Shown piece by piece: positions 34,494 to 45,159 of a stretch of DNA of 64,000 nucleotides (position 1 is its first letter; the number at the start of each line of letters is the position of its first letter). The notes under the pieces are model-generated. The model was not told where the DNA came from. It ran no database searches and saw nothing but the letters and a program-made list of their open reading frames with translations. The stretch comes from Acidithiobacillus caldus ATCC 51756 (GTDB lineage: Bacteria; Pseudomonadota; Gammaproteobacteria; Acidithiobacillales; Acidithiobacillaceae), in the NCBI RefSeq assembly GCF_000175575.2, contig NZ_CP005986.1, forward strand, positions 2,056,615-2,120,614, read 5' to 3'. A program made the translations under genes and the position numbers.

Positions 34494-35517
34494 AAGGATG
34501 CTCGCCCAGGGATTCCGGCGAATTGTTCGTAAGTGGAATCTGCACCGTTACCGGCATCCCCAGGCGTAGGCGATGCTGAGAGTTACAGGCGTAGACGCGC
34601 ACCCGATATACGAGCTCCGTACGCAATTCCGGTGTCTGCACGGTCTTTGGCGTAAATTCCGCCGTGGGAGATATGAAACCCACCCAACCGCGGAAAGACT
34701 GACCCGGAAAAGAGTCACTCTGGATCTCCGCGCGCATGCCAAGACGTACCTTGCCCAGGGCCTTTTCCGGCAAATAGGCCCGCACCCAGACCGGGTTGTC
34801 CAGAGCCAGACTGAATACCGGTGTGTTTGGCGAAACCATATCGCCCATTTCGACGATGCGGTCCTGAACAACGGCATCGGCGGGGGCACGGAGCTTGGTA
34901 TCTTGCAGTTGCCGTTGGGCCAGGGACAGAGCAGCACGATCGGCGGCAAGCTGCGCCCGGGCGGCGGCGATGTCCTCCTTGCGCGGTCCGCGGACGGCCA
35001 GGGTCAGCGCCTGGCGGCTGCGCTCATAGTTGGCACGGGCACTCTTCAAGGCGGCCGCCGCGTTGTCGAGGCTTTGTCTCGGTACGTAGTGGTCCGCCGC
35101 CAGCGCCTTCTGCCGTTGCCAGACGAGCTCGGCGTTATGCAGGCTTGCTGCGGCAGCGGCCAGTTCAGCGCGTGCCTCAGCAATCTCCTCCGGTCGCGTA
35201 CCGGCCAGGAGCTTGGCAACGACCTGCTCCTGCGCTGCCACCGCCGCCTCGTCCCGCGCCACGGCGTCGGCAAAGCGCACGGGGTCGATCTCGGCCAAAA
35301 GCTGCCCCGCTCTTACCCGATCACCCTCCTGCACCAGCAAGCGCTGCACGCGCCCGTTATCGTCGAAAGCCGTCTGCACCTGGCGAATATCGATGTTGCC
35401 GTAAATGGTCAGGCGGTTGCTGGGTGCAGTCGTTCGCTGCGTGAGCCAGAAGATGAGCGCCCCCACGAGCACGGCAGCGAGCAGCAACCCCGCGATGGTT
35501 TTTTTCCGACTGGCCAT
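34477..35517 (-). CDS. HlyD/YbhG-family membrane fusion protein
   Basis: A 346-residue adaptor with an N-terminal helix (KTIAGLLLAAVLVGALIFWL), RLTIYGNIDIRQVQTAFDD as the first strand region, the lipoyl half VLVQEGDRVRAGQLLAEID-like segment (as RVQRLLVQEGDRVRAGQLLA), a coiled hairpin, and LRAPADAVVQDRIVEMGDMV. The protein ends in a His/Asp-rich tail (EHPCDHDH), which is unusual. It links the ABC-2 permeases to an outer-membrane factor, none of which is encoded nearby on this strand. Confidence 0.9.
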   Translation of the reverse strand: MASRKKTIAGLLLAAVLVGALIFWLTQRTTAPSNRLTIYGNIDIRQVQTAFDDNGRVQRLLVQEGDRVRAGQLLAEIDPVRFADAVARDEAAVAAQEQVVAKLLAGTRPEEIAEARAELAAAAASLHNAELVWQRQKALAADHYVPRQSLDNAAAALKSARANYERSRQALTLAVRGPRKEDIAAARAQLAADRAALSLAQRQLQDTKLRAPADAVVQDRIVEMGDMVSPNTPVFSLALDNPVWVRAYLPEKALGKVRLGMRAEIQSDSFPGQSFRGWVGFISPTAEFTPKTVQTPELRTELVYRVRVYACNSQHRLRLGMPVTVQIPLTNNSPESLGEHPCDHDH

Positions 35518-35678
35518 GTATTGATACTCCTTTTCTGCAACTGAACCGAGCCACTATCCCAACCCGCCGAGAACAACGACCTCGATCCACGCGCTCCGGT
35601 ATCTCCGGATATTGTAGTCCACGGATGCGGACGGGGGCCACCGCAATCGTCGCTCCACTCTTGGCGGCATCGCCGGAA

Positions 35679-37238
35679 TCAAAGCGGCGGGCTTTTCCCG
35701 GGGCCAGGATCGGTACTGGGCATGAAGAGCGCGATGAGCAAAACCGCCAGAAAACTGACCAACAAAAACGCAAAAGCGTCGAGAATACCGCGCATGGCCG
35801 CATGACGTTCCAGTTCCATGCCCAGGAGGTGCCAGGCTAAAGGCCCTTGAACCAGGCCCACCGCATCGAGGTAGTGGCGAACAGCGGGAGCGAATGCAGA
35901 AATATGCCCACCCATCTGGTTCCACGCTACCTGGGCTTGCTCCGTAAGGATGGTAGAGACGATGGCGATGCCTACCGAGCCTCCCAGATTACGCATCAAA
36001 TTGAAAATACCCGAGCCCGCTGGCGTATTCGCCTTGCTCAAAGTAGTAAAAGCCAGGGTGAACAGCGGGATGGAGATTAGACCCAAGCCCAGACCACGAA
36101 TGACCCCAGGCCAGACGATCCAGGCGGGGCTGATGTCGAGGTTGTAGTGCAGGCTCAACCAGGTGCCAAGGCTGCCCAGGAATACTCCGGCGATGATCAT
36201 CAGACGCGGACTGGCACCGCGGTTCAGCAAGCGTCCTGCAGCCCACATGGAGATCCACGACCCAATACCCTGGGGCGCCATGACGAGTCCGGCAGTCTGC
36301 GGCTCGTAGCCCATGTAATTCTGCAAATAAATGGGCAACACCACCATGGTACCGTAGAGGGCAAGCCCGAAAAGCCCGATGCCGATGCTGCCCATGGTGA
36401 GGGAGCGATCGGCCAGGAGGCGCAGGTCCACGACGGGGCTACGCACGGAGAGGCTGTGCACGACAAAGAGCAGAGAACCGAGGGCCGCAACCACTGCCGT
36501 TGCGACGATGAAGCGGGAGCTGAACCAGTCGTCTTGATCGCCCAGGCTCAGGATCAACTGCAAGCTACCCAGTCCCAGGGTCAGCCACAACAGTCCCTGC
36601 CAGTCCAAGGGCCGCGGGTGCTCGCTGTGGCCAAAATCCGGAGCATAAAAAAACAGCAGGATCAGGGCGATGGCCCCAATGGGAAGATTGACGTAGAAGC
36701 ACCAGCGCCAGGACAGGTCTTCTGTGATATAGCCTCCCAGCACCGGCCCGAGAATGGGGCCGAGCATGGTTCCCATGCCCAGAGTGGCCATGGCGATGCC
36801 CCTTTGGGAACGCGGATAGCTCTCCACCAAAATGGCCTGCCCCACAGGCACCAGAGACGCGCCAAAAACCCCCTGAAAAAAGCGCCACAGGACGATCTCC
36901 GGGAGACTGTGGGACTGCCCGCTCAAGGCCGAACATACGAGAAAACCGGCAACACTCGCCAGGATCAGCCGCCTCTGCCCGAAGCGCTCCACCAACAGCC
37001 CCGTCAGCGGCGTGACGATGACCATAGCCAGCATGTAGGTCGTCAACGCCCAGGTTATCTGGTTGCTGTTGGCGCGCAGGGAACCTTCCATGTGCGGCAA
37101 GGCCACATTGACGATGGTAATGTCCAGGACATTCATGATGATGGCGGTCATAACCGCCACCGTGATGGCCAGGCGGTGCGGAACGGGTGCGTTCTGGTCC
37201 CGATCATCCGGGAGGACACCCGCCTCGGCCGCACTCAT
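35679..37238 (-). CDS. DHA2-family (EmrB-type) MFS multidrug transporter
   Basis: A 519-residue, 14-helix transporter with the EmrB hallmarks: IIMNVLDITIVNVALPHMEG in helix 1 (the D.TIVNVALP motif), the motif A loop GLLVERFGQRRLIL, and GSWISMWAAGRLLNRGASPR later. It is intact and canonical, unlike the island MFS. Its ATG overlaps the UspA stop, and 161 bases separate it from the HlyD-type gene, so it may belong to the same transcription unit; it would then share the periplasmic adaptor. Confidence 0.93.
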   Translation of the reverse strand: MSAAEAGVLPDDRDQNAPVPHRLAITVAVMTAIIMNVLDITIVNVALPHMEGSLRANSNQITWALTTYMLAMVIVTPLTGLLVERFGQRRLILASVAGFLVCSALSGQSHSLPEIVLWRFFQGVFGASLVPVGQAILVESYPRSQRGIAMATLGMGTMLGPILGPVLGGYITEDLSWRWCFYVNLPIGAIALILLFFYAPDFGHSEHPRPLDWQGLLWLTLGLGSLQLILSLGDQDDWFSSRFIVATAVVAALGSLLFVVHSLSVRSPVVDLRLLADRSLTMGSIGIGLFGLALYGTMVVLPIYLQNYMGYEPQTAGLVMAPQGIGSWISMWAAGRLLNRGASPRLMIIAGVFLGSLGTWLSLHYNLDISPAWIVWPGVIRGLGLGLISIPLFTLAFTTLSKANTPAGSGIFNLMRNLGGSVGIAIVSTILTEQAQVAWNQMGGHISAFAPAVRHYLDAVGLVQGPLAWHLLGMELERHAAMRGILDAFAFLLVSFLAVLLIALFMPSTDPGPGKSPPL

Positions 37239-37663
37239 GAGCGGGCAACGAGTACGGAACAGTGCGCCTGCTGACAGACCGCCTGGGCGACACTACCGAT
37301 GAGCAGCTTGCGCATGCCCCGCCAACCATGACTTCCGACAACGATGAGCTGGGCCTGGACGCGTTCAGCTTCGGCGAGGAGGATATCGCTGATGTGCTTG
37401 CCACCGACGTCCGTTTCCAGCAGGCGCGTCTGCACGGAGATACCCTTGGACTGGGCGCGCGTTTGCAGATCTTGCAAAAGCTTGTGCCCTTCAGCTTGCA
37501 GAAACCGTATGGATTCGGGTGTGGCATAATAGGCACCATAGACATCGACGACGGTGACGATATGCAGTGCTTCGGAGGAATGCTGTGCCAGCTGAAAGGC
37601 CTCGTGTACCGCTGCCTCGGAGGCAGCGCTACCGTCCGCGGCCAAAAGGATTCTATGGAACAT
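37235..37663 (-). CDS. Universal stress protein, UspA family
   Basis: A 142-residue Usp domain. The N-terminus FHRILLAADGSAASEAAVHE has the conserved Asp, and the ATP-binding loop GSHGWRGMRKLLIGSVAQ (G-x2-G-x9-G-S) is intact, so this copy probably binds ATP. It is the first gene of the export cluster, overlapping the MFS start in ATGA, suggesting stress-linked expression of the exporters. Confidence 0.92.
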   Translation of the reverse strand: MFHRILLAADGSAASEAAVHEAFQLAQHSSEALHIVTVVDVYGAYYATPESIRFLQAEGHKLLQDLQTRAQSKGISVQTRLLETDVGGKHISDILLAEAERVQAQLIVVGSHGWRGMRKLLIGSVAQAVCQQAHCSVLVARS

Positions 37664-37798
37664 CGCTGATCCTTCGTTGAGTGGAATGACTTAGAACAGC
37701 ATAGCAGAGCTTTTTATGCTCGCCGTCCCGGACCGTACGGGCTTCTCTGCCAACGGACCGGTATCCGGCAAGCGGAACACCACTGTCGAGGAGATCAC

Positions 37799-39181
37799 TT
37801 GGTCACGCAACAACACAACATTCACGCCGTCAGCAGTCGCGAGGTCTGGGGACACGCGGTCGCCAACATCACTCCCTCGGCCATGGCAGCGGTCACCGTC
37901 GCTCTGGTGGCCATTCACGGCGGCGCTTTCACCTGGCTTGCCTACCTGGTCACTGGCCTCTTGATGCTTGGTGTGGCGTGGCAGATGGGCATCCTTGCCC
38001 GTCATTTCCCCTCGGGAGCCTCACTTTTCTCCTATCTTGCCCACGGTCTGCATCCCGTGGCCGGGCTCGTGGCCGGTTTCAGCATGATCCTTGGCTACGG
38101 CGGCGCGTTGCTGGCGGCCCCCCTTTTGGGCGGTCTCTTTTTTGCCGAGGCCTTGCGGCTGGTCATTCCCGCACCCCTTTTCGCTACGGAGATACTGGTC
38201 GCACTGGCCCTTGCCGGGATTTCCTGGCATCTGGCGCGTCGGGGTGCGGAGCTCTCCACCCGCTGGGGATTGTGGATCGAGCTGTTTTCCCTGGCCTGCA
38301 TCCTGCTCCTGGCCTTCTGGGTATTGTGGCGCTTCGGTCTTCGCGACCCGGCGCAGACGGACTGGGGACAATGGCAGATGAAGCCCTTTCTGCAAGCCCT
38401 GGTCCTCTCCCTGCTGGCGTATGGCGGCTTCGAGACCGCCGGCAACCTGGTCGGGGACGCCCGCCGACCGCAGAGTATCCCCCGGATCATGCTCAGCAGC
38501 GTGTTCCTGGTGGGCGGTTTCTTTGTCTTCATGGCTTACGTGGAAACGCTGGCCTTCGCCCATCTGGGTCAGACCCTGGCATACAGCAACGCACCCTTAT
38601 CCCACATCGCCCGCGATCTGGGTCTGCCGGAACTCGCCATCGCCAGCGACCTAGCCATGTTCGCCGCTGCTTTTTCCGCCAGCATCGCCACTTTCAACAG
38701 CATTTCCCGGATCTTCGCCGGCATGGCCGAACGCGGCGTCCTGCCCAGGCCACTGGCACGGCGGCATCCCCGCCATGCCACACCCAGCGTCGCCCTGGCC
38801 TTCCTCGCCGCAATCGTGCTCGCGGGTATCACCACGGTTGCCCTGACCCACATCCGGGTACTGAGCCTCGTGGATGTCTTTGGTACCTTCACCGGCCTCA
38901 GTTTCGTGCTGCTCTACAGCCTCGCCAACCTGGCCGCGACCCGATACCTCTTTCGCAGCGGCAACCCCTGGAGCTGGCTGAGCCTGGGTCTTGCGTTGAT
39001 CACCATTCCCTTCCTGCTCGCTGTCCTCTGGGGAACCGTCTCGCCCTGGCCCGGTGGCGGCGTTGGCCTGGCGGTGCTGGCCTTTGCCGCCACCGTCGCC
39101 GGCAGCCTGACGGTGGGCATCGTCTGGGCGCGCAAGGCACCGCAGCGTTTGCGCCGGGTGCTGGCAATGGAACCTTCCTGA
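37799..39181 (+). CDS. APC-superfamily amino acid/polyamine permease
   Basis: A 460-residue, roughly 12-helix permease. Recognisable are EVWGHAVANITPSAMAAVTV (helix 1 region), the YGGFETAGNLVGDARRP segment (the consensus G-F-E/E motif in helix 6), and SASIATFNSISRIFAGMAERGVLP. The start is a TTG at 37799 with a GAGGAG a few bases upstream; no ATG fits. It is divergent from the UspA operon and convergent with purL. The substrate is unknown. Confidence 0.85.
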   Translation: MVTQQHNIHAVSSREVWGHAVANITPSAMAAVTVALVAIHGGAFTWLAYLVTGLLMLGVAWQMGILARHFPSGASLFSYLAHGLHPVAGLVAGFSMILGYGGALLAAPLLGGLFFAEALRLVIPAPLFATEILVALALAGISWHLARRGAELSTRWGLWIELFSLACILLLAFWVLWRFGLRDPAQTDWGQWQMKPFLQALVLSLLAYGGFETAGNLVGDARRPQSIPRIMLSSVFLVGGFFVFMAYVETLAFAHLGQTLAYSNAPLSHIARDLGLPELAIASDLAMFAAAFSASIATFNSISRIFAGMAERGVLPRPLARRHPRHATPSVALAFLAAIVLAGITTVALTHIRVLSLVDVFGTFTGLSFVLLYSLANLAATRYLFRSGNPWSWLSLGLALITIPFLLAVLWGTVSPWPGGGVGLAVLAFAATVAGSLTVGIVWARKAPQRLRRVLAMEPS

Positions 39182-39253
39182 ATCGGCACGGGATTCACTG
39201 CCCCAGGCAGAAGGGAGACCGTCCCTGTCCTGCGCCGCTCTAGCTTGCTCAGG

Positions 39254-42200
39254 CTAACGCAGCGCCCGGTGTGCGTTGTGGAAAAGCTCCATCCACGGGG
39301 TCTCACGGGGCCACTCGTCCGGACACCAGCTCATGTTGAGGCGACGCTGAGTACGCTCCGGATGCGGCATGAGGATGGTCACTCGTCCATCGGCATTGCA
39401 GAGGCCCGTGACGGCACCGTCTGAACCGTTGGGATTGGCAGGATAGTGCTGGGCAGGACGACCATGGGCGTCGACGTAGCGCAGTACGATCTGCTCTTCC
39501 GGCCGCGCCCCCGGCGCAAACTCGGCCCGTCCCTCGCCGTGGGAGACGACGATGGGTGCCTGCATGCCCGCAAGACCGGCAAAGAAGGGCGAGGGCGAAT
39601 CCAGCACCTCCACCATGGCAAGACGGGCCTCGAACTGCTCCGAACGATTACGCCGAAACACGGGCCAATGCTCGGCGCCGGGAATGAGGTCGCGCAGCTG
39701 CGCGAGCATCTGGCAGCCGTTGCACACCCCCAGGGCGAGGCGCCCGGAGTCGGCAAAGAAGTCGGCAAACTGGCGACGCAATTCCGGGTGAAAACGGATG
39801 GACTTGGCCCAGCCTGCCCCAGCCCCGAGCACGTCTCCGTAGGAGAACCCGCCACAGGCGGCAAAAAGCGGGAAGTCCGTGATGCGCGCCCTTCCGGCGA
39901 GGAGATCGCTCATGTGCACGTCGACGGCCTCGAAACCGGCGCGGTGGAAGGCCGCCGCCATCTCCAAATGGCCGTTGACGCCTTCCTCCCGCAGGATGGC
40001 CACCCGTGGCCGCGTGCCGATTCGTAGGTCCGGGGCCCGCTGGCCACTGCGCACTCCAGTGGAAAAAAGCGGCGGCTGGATGGTCGCCACTTCCGCAAAG
40101 GCCTCAGCAGCACAATCGGGATCGTCACGCAGGGCCTGCATACGATAGCTGGGTTCGGCCCAAAGCTTCAGCAAATCCGCTGCCGATTCGCGAAGCACGG
40201 GCGTGTTCGCGGCCAGGATCTGCAACTCCCAGGACTCGCGCAGTACCGCACCGATATGCTGAAGTTGACGCCCGAGGCCAAGTTCCTCGGCAATGGCACG
40301 CAGACGCTGTCCATCGCGTTGACGCACCTGCACCACAAAGCCGGGCTCTTCGGCAAAAAGCCAGGCCCAGGCGTCGGCATGCTCCGGAAGATGGGCACGT
40401 ATACCCAGGCGACTGGCGAAGGACATCTCGCAGAGGGTCGCCCAGAGTCCGCCGTCGCTCCGGTCGTGATAGGCCAGGACCAGTCCCTCGGCACGCCAGC
40501 GGCGCAGGCAATCAAAGGCCCCTCGCAGCTTTCGCGGATCGTCCAGGTCGGCGGGCTCACGCCCCACCTCGCCCAGGATCTCGGCGAGAATGCTGGCCCC
40601 CAGGCGCCCGCGTCCCAGTTCCATGAGCCAGAGTTCCGTATCCGCCTCGGCCTGCAGTTCCGGGGTCCAGGTCGCCTCGACGTCCCCCACCGGCGCGAAG
40701 GCGGTGACCACCAGACTCAGGGGGGCCACCACCTTCTTGTCTTGCCCGCCCTCCGTCCAGCTCGTCTGCATGGACAGGGAGTCCTTGCCCACGGGAATGC
40801 TGAGATTCAGCTGCGGGCAGAGTTCCAGAGCCACGGCACGTACGGTGTCAAAGAGCTTGGCATCCTCTCCCGGCTCGTTCACCGCCGCCATCCAGTTGGC
40901 CGAGAGCTTCACATCCCCAAGCTCGCGAACATCGGCGGCAAAAAGGTTGGTGAGGGCCTCGGCCACCGCCAGACGGCCGCTGGCCGGACCATCCAGCAGG
41001 GCAACGGGCGCCCGCTCCCCCACGGCCATGGCCTCGCCAAACCGGGAGCGAAAATCGGCGACGGAGACCGCGCAGTCGGCCACCGGTACCTGCCATGGCC
41101 CCACCATGGGATCACGGACGATAAGCCCACCGACACTGCGATCAGCAATGGTGATGAGAAACTCCTTGCTTGCCACCGTCGGATGCGCCAGCACCGCACG
41201 CGCGGCGGCACTCAGGGTCAGGCCGTACAGGCTGAGTTCGCTTCCCTCGCGCGCACATCGTGCGGTCTCGCGGCGCATGCGCGGGGGGCAGGCCAGCAAG
41301 GCGCCCAGATCCATGCGGATGGGCGTGTTGGCAAAAAAATGGTCGTCCACCCGCAGTTCCTGGGCCTTGGTGGCCTCACCCAGCACCGCCACCGGGCAGC
41401 GCTCGCGCGCGCAGAGGTCGAGAAACGTGGGCAAGTGCTTCGGCGCCACGGCCAGAACGTAGCGTTCCTGGGCCTCATTACACCAGATTTCCATGGGCGA
41501 CATGGCGGGGTCCTCGTTGGGCACCAGTCGCAACTGCAGGTAACCGCCGCGCCCGCCATCGTGCAGCAGCTCCGGAATGGCATTGGCAAGGCCGCCAGCA
41601 CCGACATCGTGGATGGACAGAATGGGGGAATCCTTGCCCATGGCAATGCAACGCTCGATGACCTCCTGGGCACGCCGCTGCATTTCCGGGTTTCCCCGCT
41701 GTACCGAGGCAAAGTCCAGGGCCTCGGAACTGCTGCCACTGGCCTGACTGGAAGCGGCACCGCCACCCAGACCGATGAGCATGGCCGGTCCACCGATGAC
41801 CAGGATCTTGGCGCCAATGGGCAAGGATTCCTTGTGGATCAGGCTGGGACGGATCTGTCCAAGACCCCCGGCGAGCATGATGGGTTTGTGATAACCCCAG
41901 TGCAGGCCGCCGAAATCCGCCTCGAACACGCGCAGATATCCGGCCGTGGCGGCGCGGCCGAATTCGTTGTTGAAGGCGGCGGCGCCAATGGGGCCTTCCA
42001 GCAGGATATCCAGGCTGGAGCGAATCCGCGCCGGTCGCCCGTAGTCTCTTTCCCAGTGGTGTGTGAAACCCGGGATGCGTAGATGCGATACGGAAAAACC
42101 CGAGAGCCCCATCTTGGGCTTGCCCCCACGCCCGGTGGCTCCCTCGTCGCGGATCTCGCCGCCGCTGCCCGTGGCGGCACCGGGAAAAGGCGAAATGGCC

Positions 42201-43129
42201 GTGGGGTGGTTGTGGGTTTCGACCTTCATCAGGATGGCACCGGCCTCGCTCCGTTCCGTGTAGACCCCATCGGTACCGGCGTGAAAGTAGGTGCCAGCGG
42301 CGGCCGCTTCCATCACCGCGGCATTGTCCTTGTAGGCCGACAAGGTTCCCTTGGGGTGTAGGCGGTGGGTCTCCCGGATCATGGCGAAGAGACTTTGCTC
42401 AGCAGCGACCCCATCGATGACGAATTCGGCATTGAAGATCTTGTGGCGGCAATGCTCGGAATTCGCCTGGGCAAACATCATGATCTCGGCGTCGCTGGGG
42501 TCCTCCGCACGCCCGGCAAAGATCTGCGCCAGGTACTCCATCTCCGCCGTATTGAGGGCCAGGCCGAGGCGCGCATTGGCCGCCTGCAACGCCGCCATGC
42601 CGTCGCGGTGCAGTGGAATGCGCTGCAAGGGCCTCGGCGCCGGATGCTGGAAGATCTGTTCAGGCTGGTTCCAGTCGGGCAAAACCGATTCGGTCATGGG
42701 GTCATGCAGCAGGACCAGCGCTGCATCCAACGCCATTGGCGCGTGGGCATCCCCTTCCATCTGCAGGAACCAGGCGCGGCCACGCTCGATGCGCACGACA
42801 CTCAACAGGCCACAGGAATGGGCAATTTCCGTCGCCTTCGTGGACCAGGGGGAAATGGTTCCGAGACGGGGTACGACGCAGACCTCGCGGGCAGCGGCAT
42901 CGGGCAGGGCCGGGAACTCCTCGTCGTAGACCAGCAAGGCCTCGAGTCGTTCCTGCTCCTCCGCAGTCAGGGGGCCCAGGCTCTGCACGAGGTGGACAAA
43001 CTGAGCCGAGATCCCGGCGACGGGTAGACCTGCCGCGCGCAGGCGCCGCAGGACCGCTGCGCAGCGGAAGGCCGACAGCGCGCGGGGCCCCCGTAAGACC
43101 TGGTAGCGGTGCAAGGATTCCGAGGCCAT
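39254..43129 (-). CDS. purL: Phosphoribosylformylglycinamidine synthase, large single-chain form
   Basis: It converts FGAR, glutamine and ATP to FGAM in purine synthesis. The 1291-residue protein is the fused proteobacterial form: N-terminal PurS-like domain, two AIRS-like synthetase halves (ANSEHCRHKIFNAEF, KVETHNHPTAISPFPGAATG, DVGAGGLANAIPELLHD, LSIPVGKDSLSMQTSW), and a C-terminal class I glutaminase with nucleophile Cys in LALGVCNGCQML and His/Glu in MPHPERTQRR. It lies 6 bases after purC. Confidence 0.97.
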   Translation of the reverse strand: MASESLHRYQVLRGPRALSAFRCAAVLRRLRAAGLPVAGISAQFVHLVQSLGPLTAEEQERLEALLVYDEEFPALPDAAAREVCVVPRLGTISPWSTKATEIAHSCGLLSVVRIERGRAWFLQMEGDAHAPMALDAALVLLHDPMTESVLPDWNQPEQIFQHPAPRPLQRIPLHRDGMAALQAANARLGLALNTAEMEYLAQIFAGRAEDPSDAEIMMFAQANSEHCRHKIFNAEFVIDGVAAEQSLFAMIRETHRLHPKGTLSAYKDNAAVMEAAAAGTYFHAGTDGVYTERSEAGAILMKVETHNHPTAISPFPGAATGSGGEIRDEGATGRGGKPKMGLSGFSVSHLRIPGFTHHWERDYGRPARIRSSLDILLEGPIGAAAFNNEFGRAATAGYLRVFEADFGGLHWGYHKPIMLAGGLGQIRPSLIHKESLPIGAKILVIGGPAMLIGLGGGAASSQASGSSSEALDFASVQRGNPEMQRRAQEVIERCIAMGKDSPILSIHDVGAGGLANAIPELLHDGGRGGYLQLRLVPNEDPAMSPMEIWCNEAQERYVLAVAPKHLPTFLDLCARERCPVAVLGEATKAQELRVDDHFFANTPIRMDLGALLACPPRMRRETARCAREGSELSLYGLTLSAAARAVLAHPTVASKEFLITIADRSVGGLIVRDPMVGPWQVPVADCAVSVADFRSRFGEAMAVGERAPVALLDGPASGRLAVAEALTNLFAADVRELGDVKLSANWMAAVNEPGEDAKLFDTVRAVALELCPQLNLSIPVGKDSLSMQTSWTEGGQDKKVVAPLSLVVTAFAPVGDVEATWTPELQAEADTELWLMELGRGRLGASILAEILGEVGREPADLDDPRKLRGAFDCLRRWRAEGLVLAYHDRSDGGLWATLCEMSFASRLGIRAHLPEHADAWAWLFAEEPGFVVQVRQRDGQRLRAIAEELGLGRQLQHIGAVLRESWELQILAANTPVLRESAADLLKLWAEPSYRMQALRDDPDCAAEAFAEVATIQPPLFSTGVRSGQRAPDLRIGTRPRVAILREEGVNGHLEMAAAFHRAGFEAVDVHMSDLLAGRARITDFPLFAACGGFSYGDVLGAGAGWAKSIRFHPELRRQFADFFADSGRLALGVCNGCQMLAQLRDLIPGAEHWPVFRRNRSEQFEARLAMVEVLDSPSPFFAGLAGMQAPIVVSHGEGRAEFAPGARPEEQIVLRYVDAHGRPAQHYPANPNGSDGAVTGLCNADGRVTILMPHPERTQRRLNMSWCPDEWPRETPWMELFHNAHRALR

Positions 43130-43135
43130 GGGCGG

Positions 43136-43855
43136 CTAGGCGTCCGTGGCAATACCGAGCCGGCGCGCCACCTCGATGTAGGCCTCGACCACACCGCCGA
43201 GACCACGGCGGAAACGATCCTTGTCCATTTTTTCCTGGCTTTGCACGTCCCATAGCCGACAGCCGTCTGGGCTAAATTCATCGCCCAGGAAAATCTCACC
43301 AGCGAAGCGACCAAACTCCAGCTTGAAATCCACCAGGATGAGGCCAACCTGGGCGAATCGTTCGCGCAAGAGCGCGTTGACCCGCAATGTCCAATACTCC
43401 ATGCGCTCCACTTCCTCGGCGTGGGCATAGCCGAAGGTACGTATGTGCGAGCGATTGATCATGGGATCGTGCAGGGCATCGTTCTTGAGGAAAAACTCCA
43501 GCACTGGCGGCTCCAGCAACCGCCCCTCCTCGACGCCCAGACGACGGCAGAGGGACCCGGCGGCGCGATTGCGCAGCACCGATTCCACCGGAATCATGTC
43601 GAGACGGCGCACCAGGCTGCGTCGCGCGTCCAGTCGCCGCAGGAAATGGGTAGGAACTCCATGCTCCTGCAGATAGGTCTGGATATAGGCGTTGAACGCA
43701 TTGTTGATCTCGCCCTTGCGCGCCAGCTGCTCGCGTTTTTCGCCGTCGAAGGCCGAGGTGTCGTCCTTGAAAAAAAGCACCAGGGTATCGGCATCCTCGC
43801 CCGGATAAACGATCTTGGCCTTACCTTCGTAGAGGGCCGCGGGAACGTCACTCAT
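43136..43855 (-). CDS. purC: SAICAR synthetase
   Basis: It joins CAIR and aspartate with ATP to give SAICAR. The 239-residue protein begins with [20 protein letters not shown], then [19 protein letters not shown], and carries [11 protein letters not shown] and [14 protein letters not shown], the metal and ATP site. The ATG at 43855 overlaps the purB stop (ATGA); the frame is open upstream only through purB. Confidence 0.96.
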   Translation of the reverse strand: MSDVPAALYEGKAKIVYPGEDADTLVLFFKDDTSAFDGEKREQLARKGEINNAFNAYIQTYLQEHGVPTHFLRRLDARRSLVRRLDMIPVESVLRNRAAGSLCRRLGVEEGRLLEPPVLEFFLKNDALHDPMINRSHIRTFGYAHAEEVERMEYWTLRVNALLRERFAQVGLILVDFKLEFGRFAGEIFLGDEFSPDGCRLWDVQSQEKMDKDRFRRGLGGVVEAYIEVARRLGIATDA

Positions 43856-45159
43856 TGGGGACGCCCTTCGGGAAATACCCGGGCAAAGATGGTATCGACG
43901 GACTTGCGGTGGTAGTCGAGGTCGAAAAGCCCGGCCAGTTCCTCGGGATCCAGGTGGCGCCGAAGCTCTGGATCCTGAGCGAGCAGGTCCTGAAACTCCT
44001 GGCCCGACTCCCACACCCGCATGGCGTTTTTCTGCACCAAGCGGTAGGCGTCCTCGCGCAGCATGCCCTTTTCCGTCAAGGCCAGCAGCACCCGCTGGGA
44101 AAAGATCAGACCGTGGGTGCGCCCCAGGTTTTCCAGCATCCGCTGCGGGTAGACCACCAGGCCCTCCAGCAGGCCGCTGGCACGATGCAGCATGAAGTCC
44201 AGGACGATACAGGCATCGGGACCGATGACGCGCTCCACACTGGAGTGGGAGATATCGCGCTCATGCCATAGGGCGATGTCTTCCAGGGCCATGCCGGCGT
44301 ATCCGCGCATGAGCCGTGCCAGCCCCGTCAGGTTCTCCGAAAGGATGGGATTGCGCTTGTGCGGCATGGCCGAGCTGCCCTTCTGGCCCACGCTGAAGGG
44401 TTCCTCAGCCTCCAGCACCTCGGTGCGCTGCAGGTGACGGATCTCCACCGCGATTTTTTCTATGGAGCCGGCAATCACCGCCAGCGTCGAGAAGAATTGC
44501 GCGTGTCGGTCGCGTGAGATGACCTGGGTGCTGGCCGCCTCCACCTGCAGACCGAGTTCGGCGCAAACGCTGGCCTCGATGGCCGGGTCGATATGGGCGA
44601 AGGTCCCCACGGCGCCGGAGAGCATGCCCACGGAGATCGTGGCTATGGCATCGCGCAGCCGTGCCAGATTGCGCTGTGCCTCCGCCCGCCATACCGCCAC
44701 CTTCAGGCCAAAGGTGATGGGTTCGGCGTGAATGCCGTGGGAGCGGCCAATCATGATGCTGTCCTTGTATTCCCAGGCGAGGCGCACCAAGGCTTGGTCC
44801 AGACGCTGCAGACCTTTCTCCAGCAGTTGTCCGGCGCGGCGCAGCTGTAGAGCGAAACCCGTATCCACCACATCGGAAGAGGTCAGACCCTTGTGGATGA
44901 AACGGCTGGCCGGCCCCACATGTTCGGCCACCGAGGTGAGGAAGGCGATGACGTCGTGCTTTACCTCTCCTTCTATCTCGGCAATGCGCTGGGCATCGAA
45001 GTCGGCCTTGGCCTCGATCTCGGTGAGCGCATCGGCCGGAATCTCCCCGCGCGCGGCCATGGCCCGGCAGGCCGCCAACTCTACTTCCAGCCAGGCCCGA
45101 TACTTGGCGTTCTGATCCCAGAGGGCCCCCATTTCGGGGCGGGTGTAGCGCTCGATCAT
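43852..45159 (-). CDS. purB: Adenylosuccinate lyase
   Basis: It cleaves SAICAR and adenylosuccinate, releasing fumarate. The 435-residue protein matches the short bacterial type: [32 protein letters not shown] with the catalytic His, and the fumarase-superfamily signature [16 protein letters not shown]. Start and stop overlap bamC and purC in ATGA junctions. Confidence 0.97.
   Translation of the reverse strand: MIERYTRPEMGALWDQNAKYRAWLEVELAACRAMAARGEIPADALTEIEAKADFDAQRIAEIEGEVKHDVIAFLTSVAEHVGPASRFIHKGLTSSDVVDTGFALQLRRAGQLLEKGLQRLDQALVRLAWEYKDSIMIGRSHGIHAEPITFGLKVAVWRAEAQRNLARLRDAIATISVGMLSGAVGTFAHIDPAIEASVCAELGLQVEAASTQVISRDRHAQFFSTLAVIAGSIEKIAVEIRHLQRTEVLEAEEPFSVGQKGSSAMPHKRNPILSENLTGLARLMRGYAGMALEDIALWHERDISHSSVERVIGPDACIVLDFMLHRASGLLEGLVVYPQRMLENLGRTHGLIFSQRVLLALTEKGMLREDAYRLVQKNAMRVWESGQEFQDLLAQDPELRRHLDPEELAGLFDLDYHRKSVDTIFARVFPEGRPQ

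Noticed and set aside
36147-37274. 375-codon plus-strand frame over the MFS gene
   Set aside because: The canonical EmrB motifs are on the minus strand; the plus frame is Gln/Gly/His-rich with no similarity.
40256-42082. 608-codon open frame antisense to purL
   Set aside because: purL is unambiguous on the other strand; the frame has low-complexity GHG/RQ-rich sequence and no family motif.
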